A stretch of 64,000 nt of DNA from Bradyrhizobium niftali (GTDB taxonomy: Bacteria > Pseudomonadota > Alphaproteobacteria > Rhizobiales > Xanthobacteraceae). Shown here one piece after another: positions 54,932 to 63,552 of this stretch. Position numbers and translations under genes: made by a program. The first letter of the stretch is position 1. Every line of letters starts with the position of its first letter. The notes beneath the pieces are model-generated. The model was given only the letters and a program-made list of their open reading frames with translations, searched no databases and was not told the origin of the DNA. The DNA is taken from assembly GCF_004571025.1 (NCBI RefSeq), contig NZ_SPQT01000015.1, forward strand, positions 214,671 through 278,670. The letters are read 5' to 3'.

Positions 54932-55162
54932 AATTTAACGGGCTCGACCGCCGACCGCCCGTTGACGGCGAAGTCCGATGACCTGATCCATGCCGACCGC
55001 CATGGCGCGATCGTGATCCCGCTCGGCGTCGCCGCCAAGCTGCCGGAGGCCACCGAACTCTGCGGCCGCCGCGAGACCCCGATTCTGGGGATCGCTCGCA
55101 GCCCCAACTTCTCGCTGGAGAAGCTGAAGGCGGCGCTGATGCGCTCGGCGGAGATTCATTAA
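54932..55162 (+). pseudogene. C-terminal fragment of an RraA-like aldolase gene
   Basis: About 65 codons read SDDLIHADRHGAIVIPLGVA, ELCGRRETPILGIARSPNFS and LEKLKAALMRSAEIH, matching the C-terminal end of RraA-fold aldolase/dimethylmenaquinone-methyltransferase-like proteins. The N-terminal two thirds is missing, so it is a relic. 55163-55346 has no gene. Confidence 0.65.
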
Positions 55163-55346
55163 AGGCGAAAGAGGGCAAGTCCGCGCCGCAGACAGGGCTT
55201 GTGAGGTCCGCTCTGTCCCTGAAAGCGGCGCAATAGCGGACCTCCCCGGAGGTCCGAGAGTTGGGTCAAACTCGAGCCCAAGGTAGATGTTCTGCTCTGC
55301 CACTATGAAGCGGACATCAGCGGACCCGCTGTTCAGGTCCGCGAAG

Positions 55347-55573
55347 GGCCGATTGTGTTGCAAAAGTCGAAAGTTGCAGGGCTCAAGATTTTTCGCGAAA
55401 ACACTAAGCAGCGAGCGATCGCTGATTCGTATGACCTCAATCGAGTTACCGAAGTCGCCTGTGAAGTTTGCGTGAGGCCGTGAGGTCCCTCGCATCTTGT
55501 ACGCGAAAGTCGCGCCCACGGCCCGTAGAATTTTGGTCATCGGCGAAAATCGACTTTTGCGACAATATCGGCC
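55347..55573. repeat. MITE-like element, copy 3 (227 bp)
   Basis: It is nearly identical to copy 2 at 20374-20600: the ends are GGCCGATTGTGTTGCAAAAG and, inward from the right, GGCCGATATTGTCGCAAAAG. The internal blocks match with ~10 differences and the same length, so transposition was fairly recent. It has no gene. Confidence 0.9.
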
Positions 55574-55670
55574 ACAAGCAGACCTTCGGCGGCACGCAGG
55601 TCGCTCGAGGTTTGCTCGGACCTTAAACAAGTCCCCTTGGCGGATGCGAGAGGTTCTTCGACCAGAGCCG

Positions 55671-55934
55671 CTATGGAACAGACTTCGCTTCCCGCTCGAG
55701 GCAACCGCGCGGATCGGTCGAAAGATCGGCACGAACGAGATAGTCGATCTCGCCCCTCGTTACCCCGATATCTCTAAGTTCTAGGTCGCTCAATTCGTCC
55801 AGCGTCTCGCGCAAGCTCTGGCGGATACGCCAGGCACAAAAAGCGTTGAAATATCTTCCGATAAAGTTTGGACGACGGCGTGTCTGCGTCGCAGGCGCCT
55901 GCACCGATCCCGCAGCAGTATAGGTCGTGCTCAT
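55671..55934 (-). CDS. DUF1127 (YjiS-like) small protein
   Basis: This is an 87-residue protein with FNAFCAWRIRQSLRETLDEL, then SDLELRDIGVTRGEIDYLV, the DUF1127 core. It shares the start MSTTYTAAGS/MSTIYSALGG with the 49621-49854 gene, suggesting duplication. The extra C-terminal residues differ. It probably acts in post-transcriptional or stress regulation as known relatives do; not proved. Confidence 0.8.
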   Translation of the reverse strand: MSTTYTAAGSVQAPATQTRRRPNFIGRYFNAFCAWRIRQSLRETLDELSDLELRDIGVTRGEIDYLVRADLSTDPRGCLEREAKSVP

Positions 55935-56210
55935 GGCTAACTCCTAGGGCAACTACCCATGGGCGACCTTGCCAAGGCACGACGGAGCGTGCTTGATGCC
56001 CCGCTCACATTTCCCTCACCAGTGACTTACTTTTCTATTTTCTCGACTGTCAGCAGAGTGCGATCTAAGCACCAGGCACCGACCGGCGAGATTCGTCACG
56101 AACCGATGAAAACTTGAGCAAATCGCCGTCGTCGAATTGATCTTTGTCTGATGCAGCAGCGGGCCCTGCTCGAGTGCGGGCATCGCGGTATGTTCGCCCC
56201 TCCGGAGCAA
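55935..56210. other. Gap without a gene
   Basis: No gene or clear repeat can be supported between the DUF1127 gene and the CadC-like regulator. Confidence 0.35.
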
Positions 56211-57281
56211 TCAACTTGTGTAAGCGTGAAGGTTTGCGCCGATATTCAACGAGCGACTACACTTTTCGATGGCCTCTTCATATTGCCGGAGGTGCAGGTG
56301 GGCGACGCAGAGAAGCCGAGCCGTGATGTTATTGTGCAGAGCAACAAGATTTGTTCGGTCACCGTCGAACCAATCTGACCAAATGTCGCGAGCGGTTTGA
56401 AGATCGGTTAGCGATACGTTGATCCGTACTTGATCTCCGTAACTTTTCACCGCCCCTTGTACGGCCCAGCGGACGCCGAGAACCGCTCCAAACTGCTTCA
56501 GATCGGTCGGCCTATCCCTGTAGATCAAGGCGGCGGTCTCGTATCCGATAACGAAAGTGGCGGGCGTTCGCGCGATGTCGATCGTCAGTTCTCTTGTGAT
56601 GGTGTCGGCGAATTGGTCCTGCTTTGGATCGTTGTTGAGGTTGGCGAAGGGCAGCACCACGATGGAGAGACGAGACTTAATTTCGGATATGACCGTTTCT
56701 TGAGCTTCCCGAACTGCATCGGTACGTGGCGTCTTCCAGAAACTCCAATAGCCATAAAGACCGCCAGCGATTGCGCCGACGGCAGCCATCGATGCCAGCG
56801 CACCGCCGACAAACTTCAAAGGTCCTTTGACGTGACCCAGTCTGTGATGGGATCGGCGTTTGCCTGTTAGTTGTTCAGAAGAAACTGGGACTAAAACCGC
56901 TTCCTTTCCGGTCGGACGCGCGACCTCTAGCTCATCTGTAGAAGAGATCATCGCGGTTGGGGTGCACCGACCCGCGTCATGCAACGCGCCTACAAAACGA
57001 AATCCCTTCCGTGGAAACGTTTTGATCAAACGTTGTCGTTCGCCGGAGTCGCCGATCGCACGTCGGACAGCGTTAAGCCGAGTCGTCAGCGCCGCATCGG
57101 ATACAATTCGACCATTCCAAATCGCGCTTATAAGATCATCTTTACTGACGACGCGATCCCTGGTGCGGATCAAATATTCGAGCAAATCAAAGACCTGCGG
57201 CGAAGTATGCACGACATCAGATCCGCGCCGCAACTCACGCAGTTCAGTGTCCAATACACAATCGTCAAAGAAATAGCGCAT
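56211..57281 (-). CDS. CadC/ToxR-like membrane regulator with TolB-like domain, C-terminally shortened
   Basis: This is a one-component regulator of 356 residues. The N-terminal OmpR-type wHTH has SPQVFDLLEYLIRTRDRVVS, then LISAIWNGRIVSDAALTTRL and KTFPRKGFRFVGAL. A single membrane helix (GGALASMAAVGAIAGGLYGYW) follows. The outer part has a TolB-like domain (SIVVLPFANLNNDPKQDQFA, VGYETAALIYRDRPTDLKQFG). Family members usually carry TPR repeats after this for ~200 residues; here only YEEAIEKCSRSLNIG remains. A likely internal deletion joins them. Confidence 0.83.
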   Translation of the reverse strand: MRYFFDDCVLDTELRELRRGSDVVHTSPQVFDLLEYLIRTRDRVVSKDDLISAIWNGRIVSDAALTTRLNAVRRAIGDSGERQRLIKTFPRKGFRFVGALHDAGRCTPTAMISSTDELEVARPTGKEAVLVPVSSEQLTGKRRSHHRLGHVKGPLKFVGGALASMAAVGAIAGGLYGYWSFWKTPRTDAVREAQETVISEIKSRLSIVVLPFANLNNDPKQDQFADTITRELTIDIARTPATFVIGYETAALIYRDRPTDLKQFGAVLGVRWAVQGAVKSYGDQVRINVSLTDLQTARDIWSDWFDGDRTNLVALHNNITARLLCVAHLHLRQYEEAIEKCSRSLNIGANLHAYTS

Positions 57282-57490
57282 GATACTATTCCGTGCGCAT
57301 GCCCTCGATCACAAAGAGAGGGCGGGCAGCGAATATCGCTAGACAATAAGCCTTGGGAACGGAGGATGTAAACCAGTATCAACTACCCCTAGTTGCCGTG
57401 CGAAACCTCCTACCGTTGGACTGGTCAGCGGAGCTGCCGCGTTTCCCTTGGAGCATCCGGCGCGAAATCGGCCTCCTAATGAGGTCCGCT

Positions 57491-57550
57491 CAATAGCGTC
57501 GGTTTGGCGCTCGGTTACGAACTTCCGGTCTGCCCCTATGAACCGACATG
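57491..57550 (+). repeat. Dispersed short repeat family C, copy 3
   Basis: AGCGTCGGTTTGGCGCTCGG, then GAACTTCCGGTCTGCCCCTA, then TGAACCGACATG. It is close to copy 1 at 37999-38056. The flanking 57282-57490 and 57551-57753 show no gene. Confidence 0.6.
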
Positions 57551-57753
57551 TGGTTGTGCCGCGTCAACGGAAGCGATGGGCCAAGGGGCGACATTGTTCG
57601 CGAGCGGCTGGTGCCAAAACAAATGTGAGATAGTTCATACCCGGCGCGTCGCCGACGTGTTGCCATTCCGATGTTTCCGGCGAAACTTCATTTCTTTCGC
57701 TACCGTGGCCGGTGCGTATGGCGCTGCGGTTCGGACTGTGCGGGAGGCGTCGA

Positions 57754-58599
57754 ATGGTCAATATCAAAGTTCCTCTTAATCCAGTGCAGAAACGCGGCTT
57801 GTGGCCGCCCAAAGGCGGGCGCGAATATCCAGTCTTAGATACGGACGACTGGTGGAAAATTGCGGCGCGCGAGCACATAGATGCGTGGGCGTTAATCGAG
57901 TTCAATTTCCAAACGCACGTTCCTGAGGAGGTGAATTGGTATTTGCGAGAGCTCGTGGGTTGCCGCCACAGCCGTGACGGGGGGCGCAATTACGCGTTCA
58001 TCGGGGCTGACCCGAAGCTGCGCAAAATCTATCTTCCCGCTGTGCCGCCTCCGCCCCCACCTAAACCCATACCCTGGCCCGACAAACTCAAGAAGCTCCA
58101 GTACGAGGTGGAGCATTCGAACGATCCACAAAAGGAACGATTCCTCTGCATGCTCAAGGCGATGGAGAACCGCCGTGATGATCGCGTGATCTTTTGGTCC
58201 AGCATAGCCCCGGGGCCCGAGTGGGTTGCTCCGCTTGGCGTTGAGGGAAGAGGGATTGGCAAAGCGTTGATCGATTCGCAGTGGCTTTACAAAAATATAA
58301 AGACTGTGCGGGATGTGGACACTCTTCCGTATGGCAACGGGTTACCGAGAAGCGATACTTTCGTGATCAGCTTCCACAAGTATCTGTTTGAAACGGCTTC
58401 GCCTTCCATCGGTATACTGCGCGCGGCGAACGCAGAAATTGTCAAGACGCATGTCATGTTGGATCGTTGGGCGAACCAAAGCATGGGTGGAAGTTCGTCG
58501 ATGCCGACGTGTTATCGCGCAATCAAAGAATTTATTCGCTTACAGGAGCAAAGTGATTACCCGTCTGTGATCAACTGCATCGTGACAACTGGCGCGTAA
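57754..58599 (+). CDS. Protein of unknown function (281 aa)
   Basis: No family is recognised. The start ATG 57754 is chosen because the next 15 residues are coherent and an upstream extension looks random. The protein begins MVNIKVPLNPVQKRGLWPPK, then DWWKIAAREHIDAWALIEF, with many aromatic residues, then a Pro-rich linker PAVPPPPPPKPIPWPDKLKK and a region containing KAMENRRDDRVIFWSSIAPG. There is no signal peptide or membrane helix. The base composition looks lower in GC than its neighbours, suggesting acquisition. It has no partner genes. Confidence 0.5.
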   Translation: MVNIKVPLNPVQKRGLWPPKGGREYPVLDTDDWWKIAAREHIDAWALIEFNFQTHVPEEVNWYLRELVGCRHSRDGGRNYAFIGADPKLRKIYLPAVPPPPPPKPIPWPDKLKKLQYEVEHSNDPQKERFLCMLKAMENRRDDRVIFWSSIAPGPEWVAPLGVEGRGIGKALIDSQWLYKNIKTVRDVDTLPYGNGLPRSDTFVISFHKYLFETASPSIGILRAANAEIVKTHVMLDRWANQSMGGSSSMPTCYRAIKEFIRLQEQSDYPSVINCIVTTGA

Positions 58600-59158
58600 C
58601 CAGGTCCCTGGGCGGATGACTGCACCAATCCACACTGATTGCGGAGTCATCTGCTTCGGCTGCGTTAAGTCCACCGAAACGCACCTCGCACTCGCAATTC
58701 ACCACGTCAACAAAGAGATCATCGGCTGGCTGGAACCGGCGGCAAACAGCATCTCCAATTGTTTGGTCACCTCGTCGGTGGGCCGCTGGAGATGCAACGA
58801 CACGTCGAGGTCGAGCGCTTTTTGGCGGTCTTGAAGTTGATCACCAGTCAAATTTGGTCGGTGCCTGAGTCGGCGGGTTGTAGCCCTTCATATAGGGTAC
58901 GCTGGAACGCGACCGATGTCTCAATTGGGTCAAACTGAGAAGTCCGGGCGCTCAGCCGGTAGGTCGGCTTTACCCCCAACTCCAGACAAACCGCTGCATC
59001 GGACCAACTGACGCGATGGGCCAAAATCAGAAGTGATCCGCGCATTCGGTCACGGCGTTGATTCGCATCTACGACGACGCGAGGGCTCTGCGTGCCATCT
59101 TGAACGCAACCGCCACCTCGACGCGCTAGCGCAGCAGATGAGCTCGATCTGCTCGGGG
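58600..59158. other. Gene-poor stretch with repeat-like edges
   Basis: No gene can be supported. Around 58925-59035 lies ATTGGGTCAAACTGAGAAGT and CGATGGGCCAAAATCAGAAG, which resemble edges of the dispersed repeats. 58640-58840 is open in the plus frame but has no recognised protein. Confidence 0.35.
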
Positions 59159-59488
59159 TCATTTGGAGGCGACGGTCTCCTTGAACAGTTCAACCTTGCC
59201 GCACGTGTTGTCTGTCACCGCAAAAACCTCGTATAGATCGATCTGCGGCTTCTTGCCGTAGCGCTGGATGATGCCCTCGAGCCACGGCCCGGTGTAGAAC
59301 GCCTTGGCGTCCTCGATGCGCTCCCACTGGTACACGCCGCCCGCCCAGCCGCTTTCGGACCAGATGAAGTGCTTGCTGATCAGCCCCGTCACCTCGCGGA
59401 AGTTGGGTGAGATCTTGTGAAAGTGCTCGCGACACGCGGCGTAGTCGATCTGCGGCGGCAGTTTGTATCGTACAACGGCGGTAATCAT
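59159..59488 (-). CDS. YdhR-like putative monooxygenase
   Basis: This is a small ferredoxin-like-fold protein of 109 residues, similar to YdhR, thought to act on or bind aromatic compounds as a dimer. It starts MITAVVRYKLPPQIDYA, with AAGGAG upstream of ATG 59488. Family landmarks are GLISKHFIWSESGWAGGVYQ and the ENR-like turn ERIEDAKAFYTGPW. It stands alone, minus strand, divergent from the ABC importer operon. Confidence 0.75.
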   Translation of the reverse strand: MITAVVRYKLPPQIDYAACREHFHKISPNFREVTGLISKHFIWSESGWAGGVYQWERIEDAKAFYTGPWLEGIIQRYGKKPQIDLYEVFAVTDNTCGKVELFKETVASK

Positions 59489-59858
59489 GCGATCTCCTTG
59501 TAAGGATGTCAGGGGCGCAACATTGATGACATGCCCGCGATCAAGCAAGCGAAGCGGTACAGGCGTCGCTCAATTCGCGCAATGCAGGCTCCATTGCGGG
59601 CGCGCGCGCACGACCGAAATATCGATCATCTACCCGCACCGATCGCGATCACATGCGACAGACGATGCCGTGAGTAGGTCAACACGATTGACAAGAGCCT
59701 TTCATCGCCGCAGCTATCTCCTTCCAATTTTTTGCGTTAATATGAGCGTCTTCACACCTGTGTAGCAGACGGGCTCGGATGATGCCCAAAGAGAGGCAAG
59801 CTAAGGCCCCGCAAAGCGCCACCCGGTTCTCATTCACACGCGAGTTTGGGAGCGACAC
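59489..59858. other. Divergent intergenic region before the ABC importer operon
   Basis: This 370-bp tract lies between the YdhR-like gene and the importer operon and should hold the promoter of both. TTGACA at ~59688 is a possible -35, but no confident -10 is seen 17 bases on. No gene. Confidence 0.4.
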
Positions 59859-60986
59859 ATGGAAAAGCGTGAAACTGGCACCAGCTTAACGAAAGGTCTG
59901 TCCGAAGCGAAGCGGGGCGCCTTCTCCCGCCGCTCGGTGCTGACGTTGGTTTGCACCCTCGGCGCCGCCGCGCCGTTCGGATTCGGAGCGGCTCGCGCGC
60001 TGACGGCATCCGGGACTGGATCGCTGTCTTATATTCCTGGCGGGCCTTTTATTTGCCGCGCCGCAGCGAACAGTGAAGAGCTGCAGGGCCCACCCCACCA
60101 ATTAAAAATCGCCTGGAACGCGAACGCAGCGTGCACGGTCGCTGCGGCAGTCGCAAAGGAACGGGGTATCTTCGCGAAGCACAACCTCGATGTCGATTTC
60201 GTCAATTTCGGCGGTTCGACCGACCAGTTGTTGGAGGCGATTGCAACTGGCAAGGCCGATGCTGGTTTGGGATTGGCCCTGCGCTGGCTCAAACCGCTGG
60301 AGCAAGGTTTCGACGTTCGGATCACTGCGGGTGTGCACGGCGGCTGCATCCGGCTCCTCGGCTCCAAGGCAGCGAATATTGACAGCCTGGAGTCGCTGCG
60401 CGGCAAGGCTATCGCGATTAGCGATCAAGCGAGCCCAGCGAAGAACTTCTTTTCGATCTACCTCGCCAAGAAGGGCATCGATCCGGCCCAAGAGGTAGAG
60501 TGGCGCCAGTACCCGGCCAATCTGCTCGCGCTTGCCGTCGATAAGGGCGAAGTGCAGGCGCTGGCCGAGATAGATCCGCTGCCCTATCTTTGGCTTAAGG
60601 AAGGCAAACTCAACGAGATCGCGACGAACTTAACGGGTGAATTCGCCGACCGCACCTGCTGCGTTCTCGCGATACGTGGCAGCCTCACCCGAAGCGAAAT
60701 GCCGGTGGCAGCCGCTCTGACACGATCAATACTGGAAGCGGCAGATCGAGTTGCCAGCGATCCCGCCGATGCCGCAGCAATCTATTCGGGCTACGGCGGG
60801 AGAGGGTCTCTAGAGGATCTCGCTACTATGTATCGTAGCCATACGCACCACAGGCATCCCGTCGGGGCGGAGCTCAAGAAGCAACTTCTACTCTACACCG
60901 ATGAACTCAGGGCAGTGAACGTCATCAAGCGAAGCACCGACCCGGCCAAGTTCGCCGACCGGATTTATCTTGACGTTCTAAGCTGA
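59859..60986 (+). CDS. NitT/TauT/SsuA-type ABC transporter substrate-binding protein
   Basis: This is a periplasmic binding protein of 375 residues. A twin-arginine-like SRRSVLTLVCTLGAAAPFG leader precedes the mature part. Landmarks are LKIAWNANAACTVAAAVAKE, ERGIFAKHNLDVDFVNFGGS, ATGKADAGLGLALRW, and DSLESLRGKAIAISDQASPA. Such proteins bring sulfonates, taurine, nitrate or related anions to the importer. The first ~50 residues look unusually long before the leader. It is the first gene of the operon, with the permease 5 bases after its stop. Confidence 0.85.
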   Translation: MEKRETGTSLTKGLSEAKRGAFSRRSVLTLVCTLGAAAPFGFGAARALTASGTGSLSYIPGGPFICRAAANSEELQGPPHQLKIAWNANAACTVAAAVAKERGIFAKHNLDVDFVNFGGSTDQLLEAIATGKADAGLGLALRWLKPLEQGFDVRITAGVHGGCIRLLGSKAANIDSLESLRGKAIAISDQASPAKNFFSIYLAKKGIDPAQEVEWRQYPANLLALAVDKGEVQALAEIDPLPYLWLKEGKLNEIATNLTGEFADRTCCVLAIRGSLTRSEMPVAAALTRSILEAADRVASDPADAAAIYSGYGGRGSLEDLATMYRSHTHHRHPVGAELKKQLLLYTDELRAVNVIKRSTDPAKFADRIYLDVLS

Positions 60987-60991
60987 GCCGA

Positions 60992-62026
60992 TTGGGACGA
61001 TCCGCAGTGAGCTCGGTCATCGATGAAGTGCCGAGGCCATCAGAGCAATCGGGTTTCGGCTTTTTTGAAAGTTCGACCACGCGGTCGTTGATCGGCGGAC
61101 TGTCTGTTGCCGCGGCATGGTCCATGGTCGCCGCGTTCACTGCGTTCTGGCCGGATAGGCCCGAGAGTGATTGGGCCTACACGGGCGGCTTCGCCATTGC
61201 CTGCGGCGCATTGGCCCTTGCCCTTGCCGTGGCAGCCTTAGCCGGCGTTCGTTTCGTTGCTTTTCAGCGTCTCCAGCGGCTTTCTCCGTGGCTCTTCGCG
61301 CTCGCGATGTTTTTGGCTGCTTGGGAGGCCGTCACAGCAAAGCTCGGATTGCTGCCGTTGCCGTTTTTCCCGCCACCGCAGGCCATTGTCGAAGTCGCAA
61401 TCGACGATTGGGGGCGGTTGGCTGAAGGTATTTTCGCCTCAGCTCGTCTGCTCGCGACCGGCTATCTTCTCGGTGCGGCGGTGGGGTTCGTGACCGGCGT
61501 GGCGATCGGCTGGTCGCGGCGCGCCGGCTATTGGATCCACCCAGTTTTGCGGTTCATCGGGCCGCTGCCCGCGACGGCTTGGCTGCCGCTCGCATTTTTC
61601 GTTTTCCCGTCGAGCTTCAGCGCTAGCATTTTCCTGATTGCGCTCGCCACCGGGTTTCCGGTTACCGTGCTCACATGGTCGGGCATCGCCGGCGTGAAGA
61701 GCGCCTATTACGATATTGCGCGGACATTGGGCGCAACCCAGCGCTTCCTCGTGCTCAAGGTTGCCATTCCGGCGGCAATGCCACATGTCTTTGTTGGCCT
61801 GTTTATGGGTCTCGGCAACTCGTTTGCGGTTCTTGTCGTAGCCGAGATGCTGGGCGTGAAGGCGGGGCTCGGCTGGTATCTGCAATGGGCGCAGGGTTGG
61901 GCGGCCTATGCCAATATGTACGCCGCTCTGCTGCTCATGGCGTTCTTGTGCTCCGGGCTGATCACGCTTCTGTTCAGCTTGCGGGATCGCTTGCTATCCT
62001 GGCAGAAAGGTCTGGTGCGATGGTAG
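60992..62026 (+). CDS. ABC transporter permease (NitT/TauT type)
   Basis: This is an integral-membrane permease of 344 residues with at least six helices. The conserved loop EAA-like stretch is GIAGVKSAYYDIARTLGATQ, then RFLVLKVAIPAAMPHVFVGL. The start may be TTG 60992 or GTG 61007 (MSSVIDE); the ribosome-binding site is unclear. Its stop overlaps the ATG of the ATPase gene by several bases, implying coupling. Confidence 0.86.
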   Translation: MGRSAVSSVIDEVPRPSEQSGFGFFESSTTRSLIGGLSVAAAWSMVAAFTAFWPDRPESDWAYTGGFAIACGALALALAVAALAGVRFVAFQRLQRLSPWLFALAMFLAAWEAVTAKLGLLPLPFFPPPQAIVEVAIDDWGRLAEGIFASARLLATGYLLGAAVGFVTGVAIGWSRRAGYWIHPVLRFIGPLPATAWLPLAFFVFPSSFSASIFLIALATGFPVTVLTWSGIAGVKSAYYDIARTLGATQRFLVLKVAIPAAMPHVFVGLFMGLGNSFAVLVVAEMLGVKAGLGWYLQWAQGWAAYANMYAALLLMAFLCSGLITLLFSLRDRLLSWQKGLVRW

Positions 62027-62808
62027 CGGCGATCGCAAGCGATCACGCGGTCCGTGGATCGACGTTAACGCTCCGCGAGGTGAGCCATCGCTTCGATCTC
62101 GAAGGGCAGCCCCTGCCGGTACTGGACCGCATCAGCCTGCAGGTCGGCCGCGGCGAATTTGTCGCTCTCCTGGGACCAAGTGGGTGCGGAAAATCGACCT
62201 TGCTGCGGCTGGTCGCGGGGCTCGACACTCCAACGGCCGGCTCCCTGCTAACGGAGGGAAGGGAGATCGAAGCACCCGATCCGTCGCGCGTCGTCGTTTT
62301 TCAAGACCCCACGCTCTATCCATGGCGGACGGTATGGAGCAACGTTGCGCTCGGTCTGGAAGCCCGCGGGTTGCTGCGCACCCATCGCGGACGCATTGAA
62401 GACGCACTACGCTTGGTCGGGCTCACGGGCTTCGCCAATGCCTACCCGCACCAGCTTTCCGGCGGCATGGCGCAACGCGCGGCTCTGGCGCGTGCGCTTG
62501 TCAACGACCCGAAGCTGCTCATTCTCGACGAACCTTTAGGCCAGCTCGACTCGCTGACTCGCATCGCGATGCAGGCGGAACTTGTATCACTTTGGCAGCG
62601 CTCGAGCTTCACGGCGCTGCTGGTCACGCACGATGTCGAGGAGGCGCTGTTGCTCGCCGGCCGCGTCATCGTGCTGAGCGACCGACCTGCACGGATCAAG
62701 GCCGAAGTCGTCAACAGCCAGCCCTATCCTCGCCACCGGGGCGATCCGCACTTCGTTGAGCTTCGTCGCGAGGTGTTCGAGCAACTCGGCCTCGATGAGG
62801 CATGGTAG
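62020..62808 (+). CDS. ABC transporter ATPase (NitT/TauT type)
   Basis: This is a cytoplasmic ATPase of 262 residues. Walker A is GPSGCGKST, Q-loop near VVVFQDPTLYPWRTVWSNVA, signature LSGGMAQRAALARAL, Walker B LLILDEPLGQLD and H-loop LLVTHDVEEALLLAG. The start ATG 62020 lies inside the permease gene's end. The operon is complete: binding protein, permease, ATPase. The substrate cannot be told from sequence; no desulfonation or nitrate genes are adjacent. Confidence 0.92.
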   Translation: MVAAIASDHAVRGSTLTLREVSHRFDLEGQPLPVLDRISLQVGRGEFVALLGPSGCGKSTLLRLVAGLDTPTAGSLLTEGREIEAPDPSRVVVFQDPTLYPWRTVWSNVALGLEARGLLRTHRGRIEDALRLVGLTGFANAYPHQLSGGMAQRAALARALVNDPKLLILDEPLGQLDSLTRIAMQAELVSLWQRSSFTALLVTHDVEEALLLAGRVIVLSDRPARIKAEVVNSQPYPRHRGDPHFVELRREVFEQLGLDEAW

Positions 62809-62971
62809 CCGTCAAAGCGGCTCACCGCGACGGACTCTTATACGCATCATAGAGCAAGTTGAACCAGAGCCATGTCTTCCGAGGTCCTGAACCCGAAATC
62901 GTTGAACAAGTAGACGTCTGATGTACCCGGCAGAGCGGACATGCTCTGCCCGTCTTTTATTGGCGGCTTGG

Positions 62972-63199
62972 AGCCGATATTGTTGCAAAAGTCGAAAATC
63001 GAGCGACCCGGAAAATCTCGCGAAAGTTGATCTTTGGACTTCTCTGCCGCTGCGTCGCTTTTTCAACGCCAGTACGGAGGTCCGTCATCGATTTTGGGTG
63101 AAACGATATGGTCCCTCACGTCGCCGCGCGTAAAACGCATCGGCGGCTCTAAAAATTTTCGTTCGCCACCCCAAAAAGACTTTTGCAACAATATCGGCC
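62972..63199. repeat. MITE-like element, copy 4 (228 bp)
   Basis: The left end is AGCCGATATTGTTGCAAAAG then TCG; inward from the right end, GGCCGATATTGTTGCAAAAG then TC. The interior differs from copies 2 and 3 although the length is almost the same, so it forms a subtype. No gene. It follows the ABC operon; 62809-62971 shows nothing else. Confidence 0.85.
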
Positions 63200-63332
63200 A
63201 ACGGCGGAAGTCGCCGGGGATGTTTCGGATTTACGTGCAAGCCAGTTTCGACGATCCTCACCGGGTAATCCCGGAGGGTAGAACCTCAACGGCGAACGAT
63301 ACGTGCGGAGCTTTGAAAAGCATTGGAGCCGC

Positions 63333-63485
63333 TCACTGACGTCGAACGTAGATGGCGCCCCAGCCAAGGCCGAGTGTGGCGGCGACAAGCGAACCGAAGA
63401 GTACGCCCAGTTTCGCCGCCCTCAATAGTCCTTGATCGGAGAAGGCGAGCATTGAGATGAAGATCGACATGGTAAACCTGCTCGT
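63333..63485 (-). pseudogene. C-terminal remnant of an NhaA-type Na+/H+ antiporter gene
   Basis: The last ~50 codons read RFTMSIFISMLAFSDQGL, then LRAAKLGVLFGSLVAATLGL and WGAIYVRRQ, then TGA. The FTMSIFI motif and the last helix match NhaA C-termini. The rest of the antiporter is absent, as the next ORF begins on the other strand here. It is a relic. Confidence 0.6.
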
Positions 63486-63552
63486 GAGGGAGCGGTCGCG
63501 CCTTGCGATCGGAAATGGGGTAAATCGGGTGCGACCAGAAGGCGAGAATAGC

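Noticed and set aside
58616..58834. Small plus-strand ORF
   Set aside because: No ribosome-binding site or family match, and it lies in repeat-like, gene-poor sequence.
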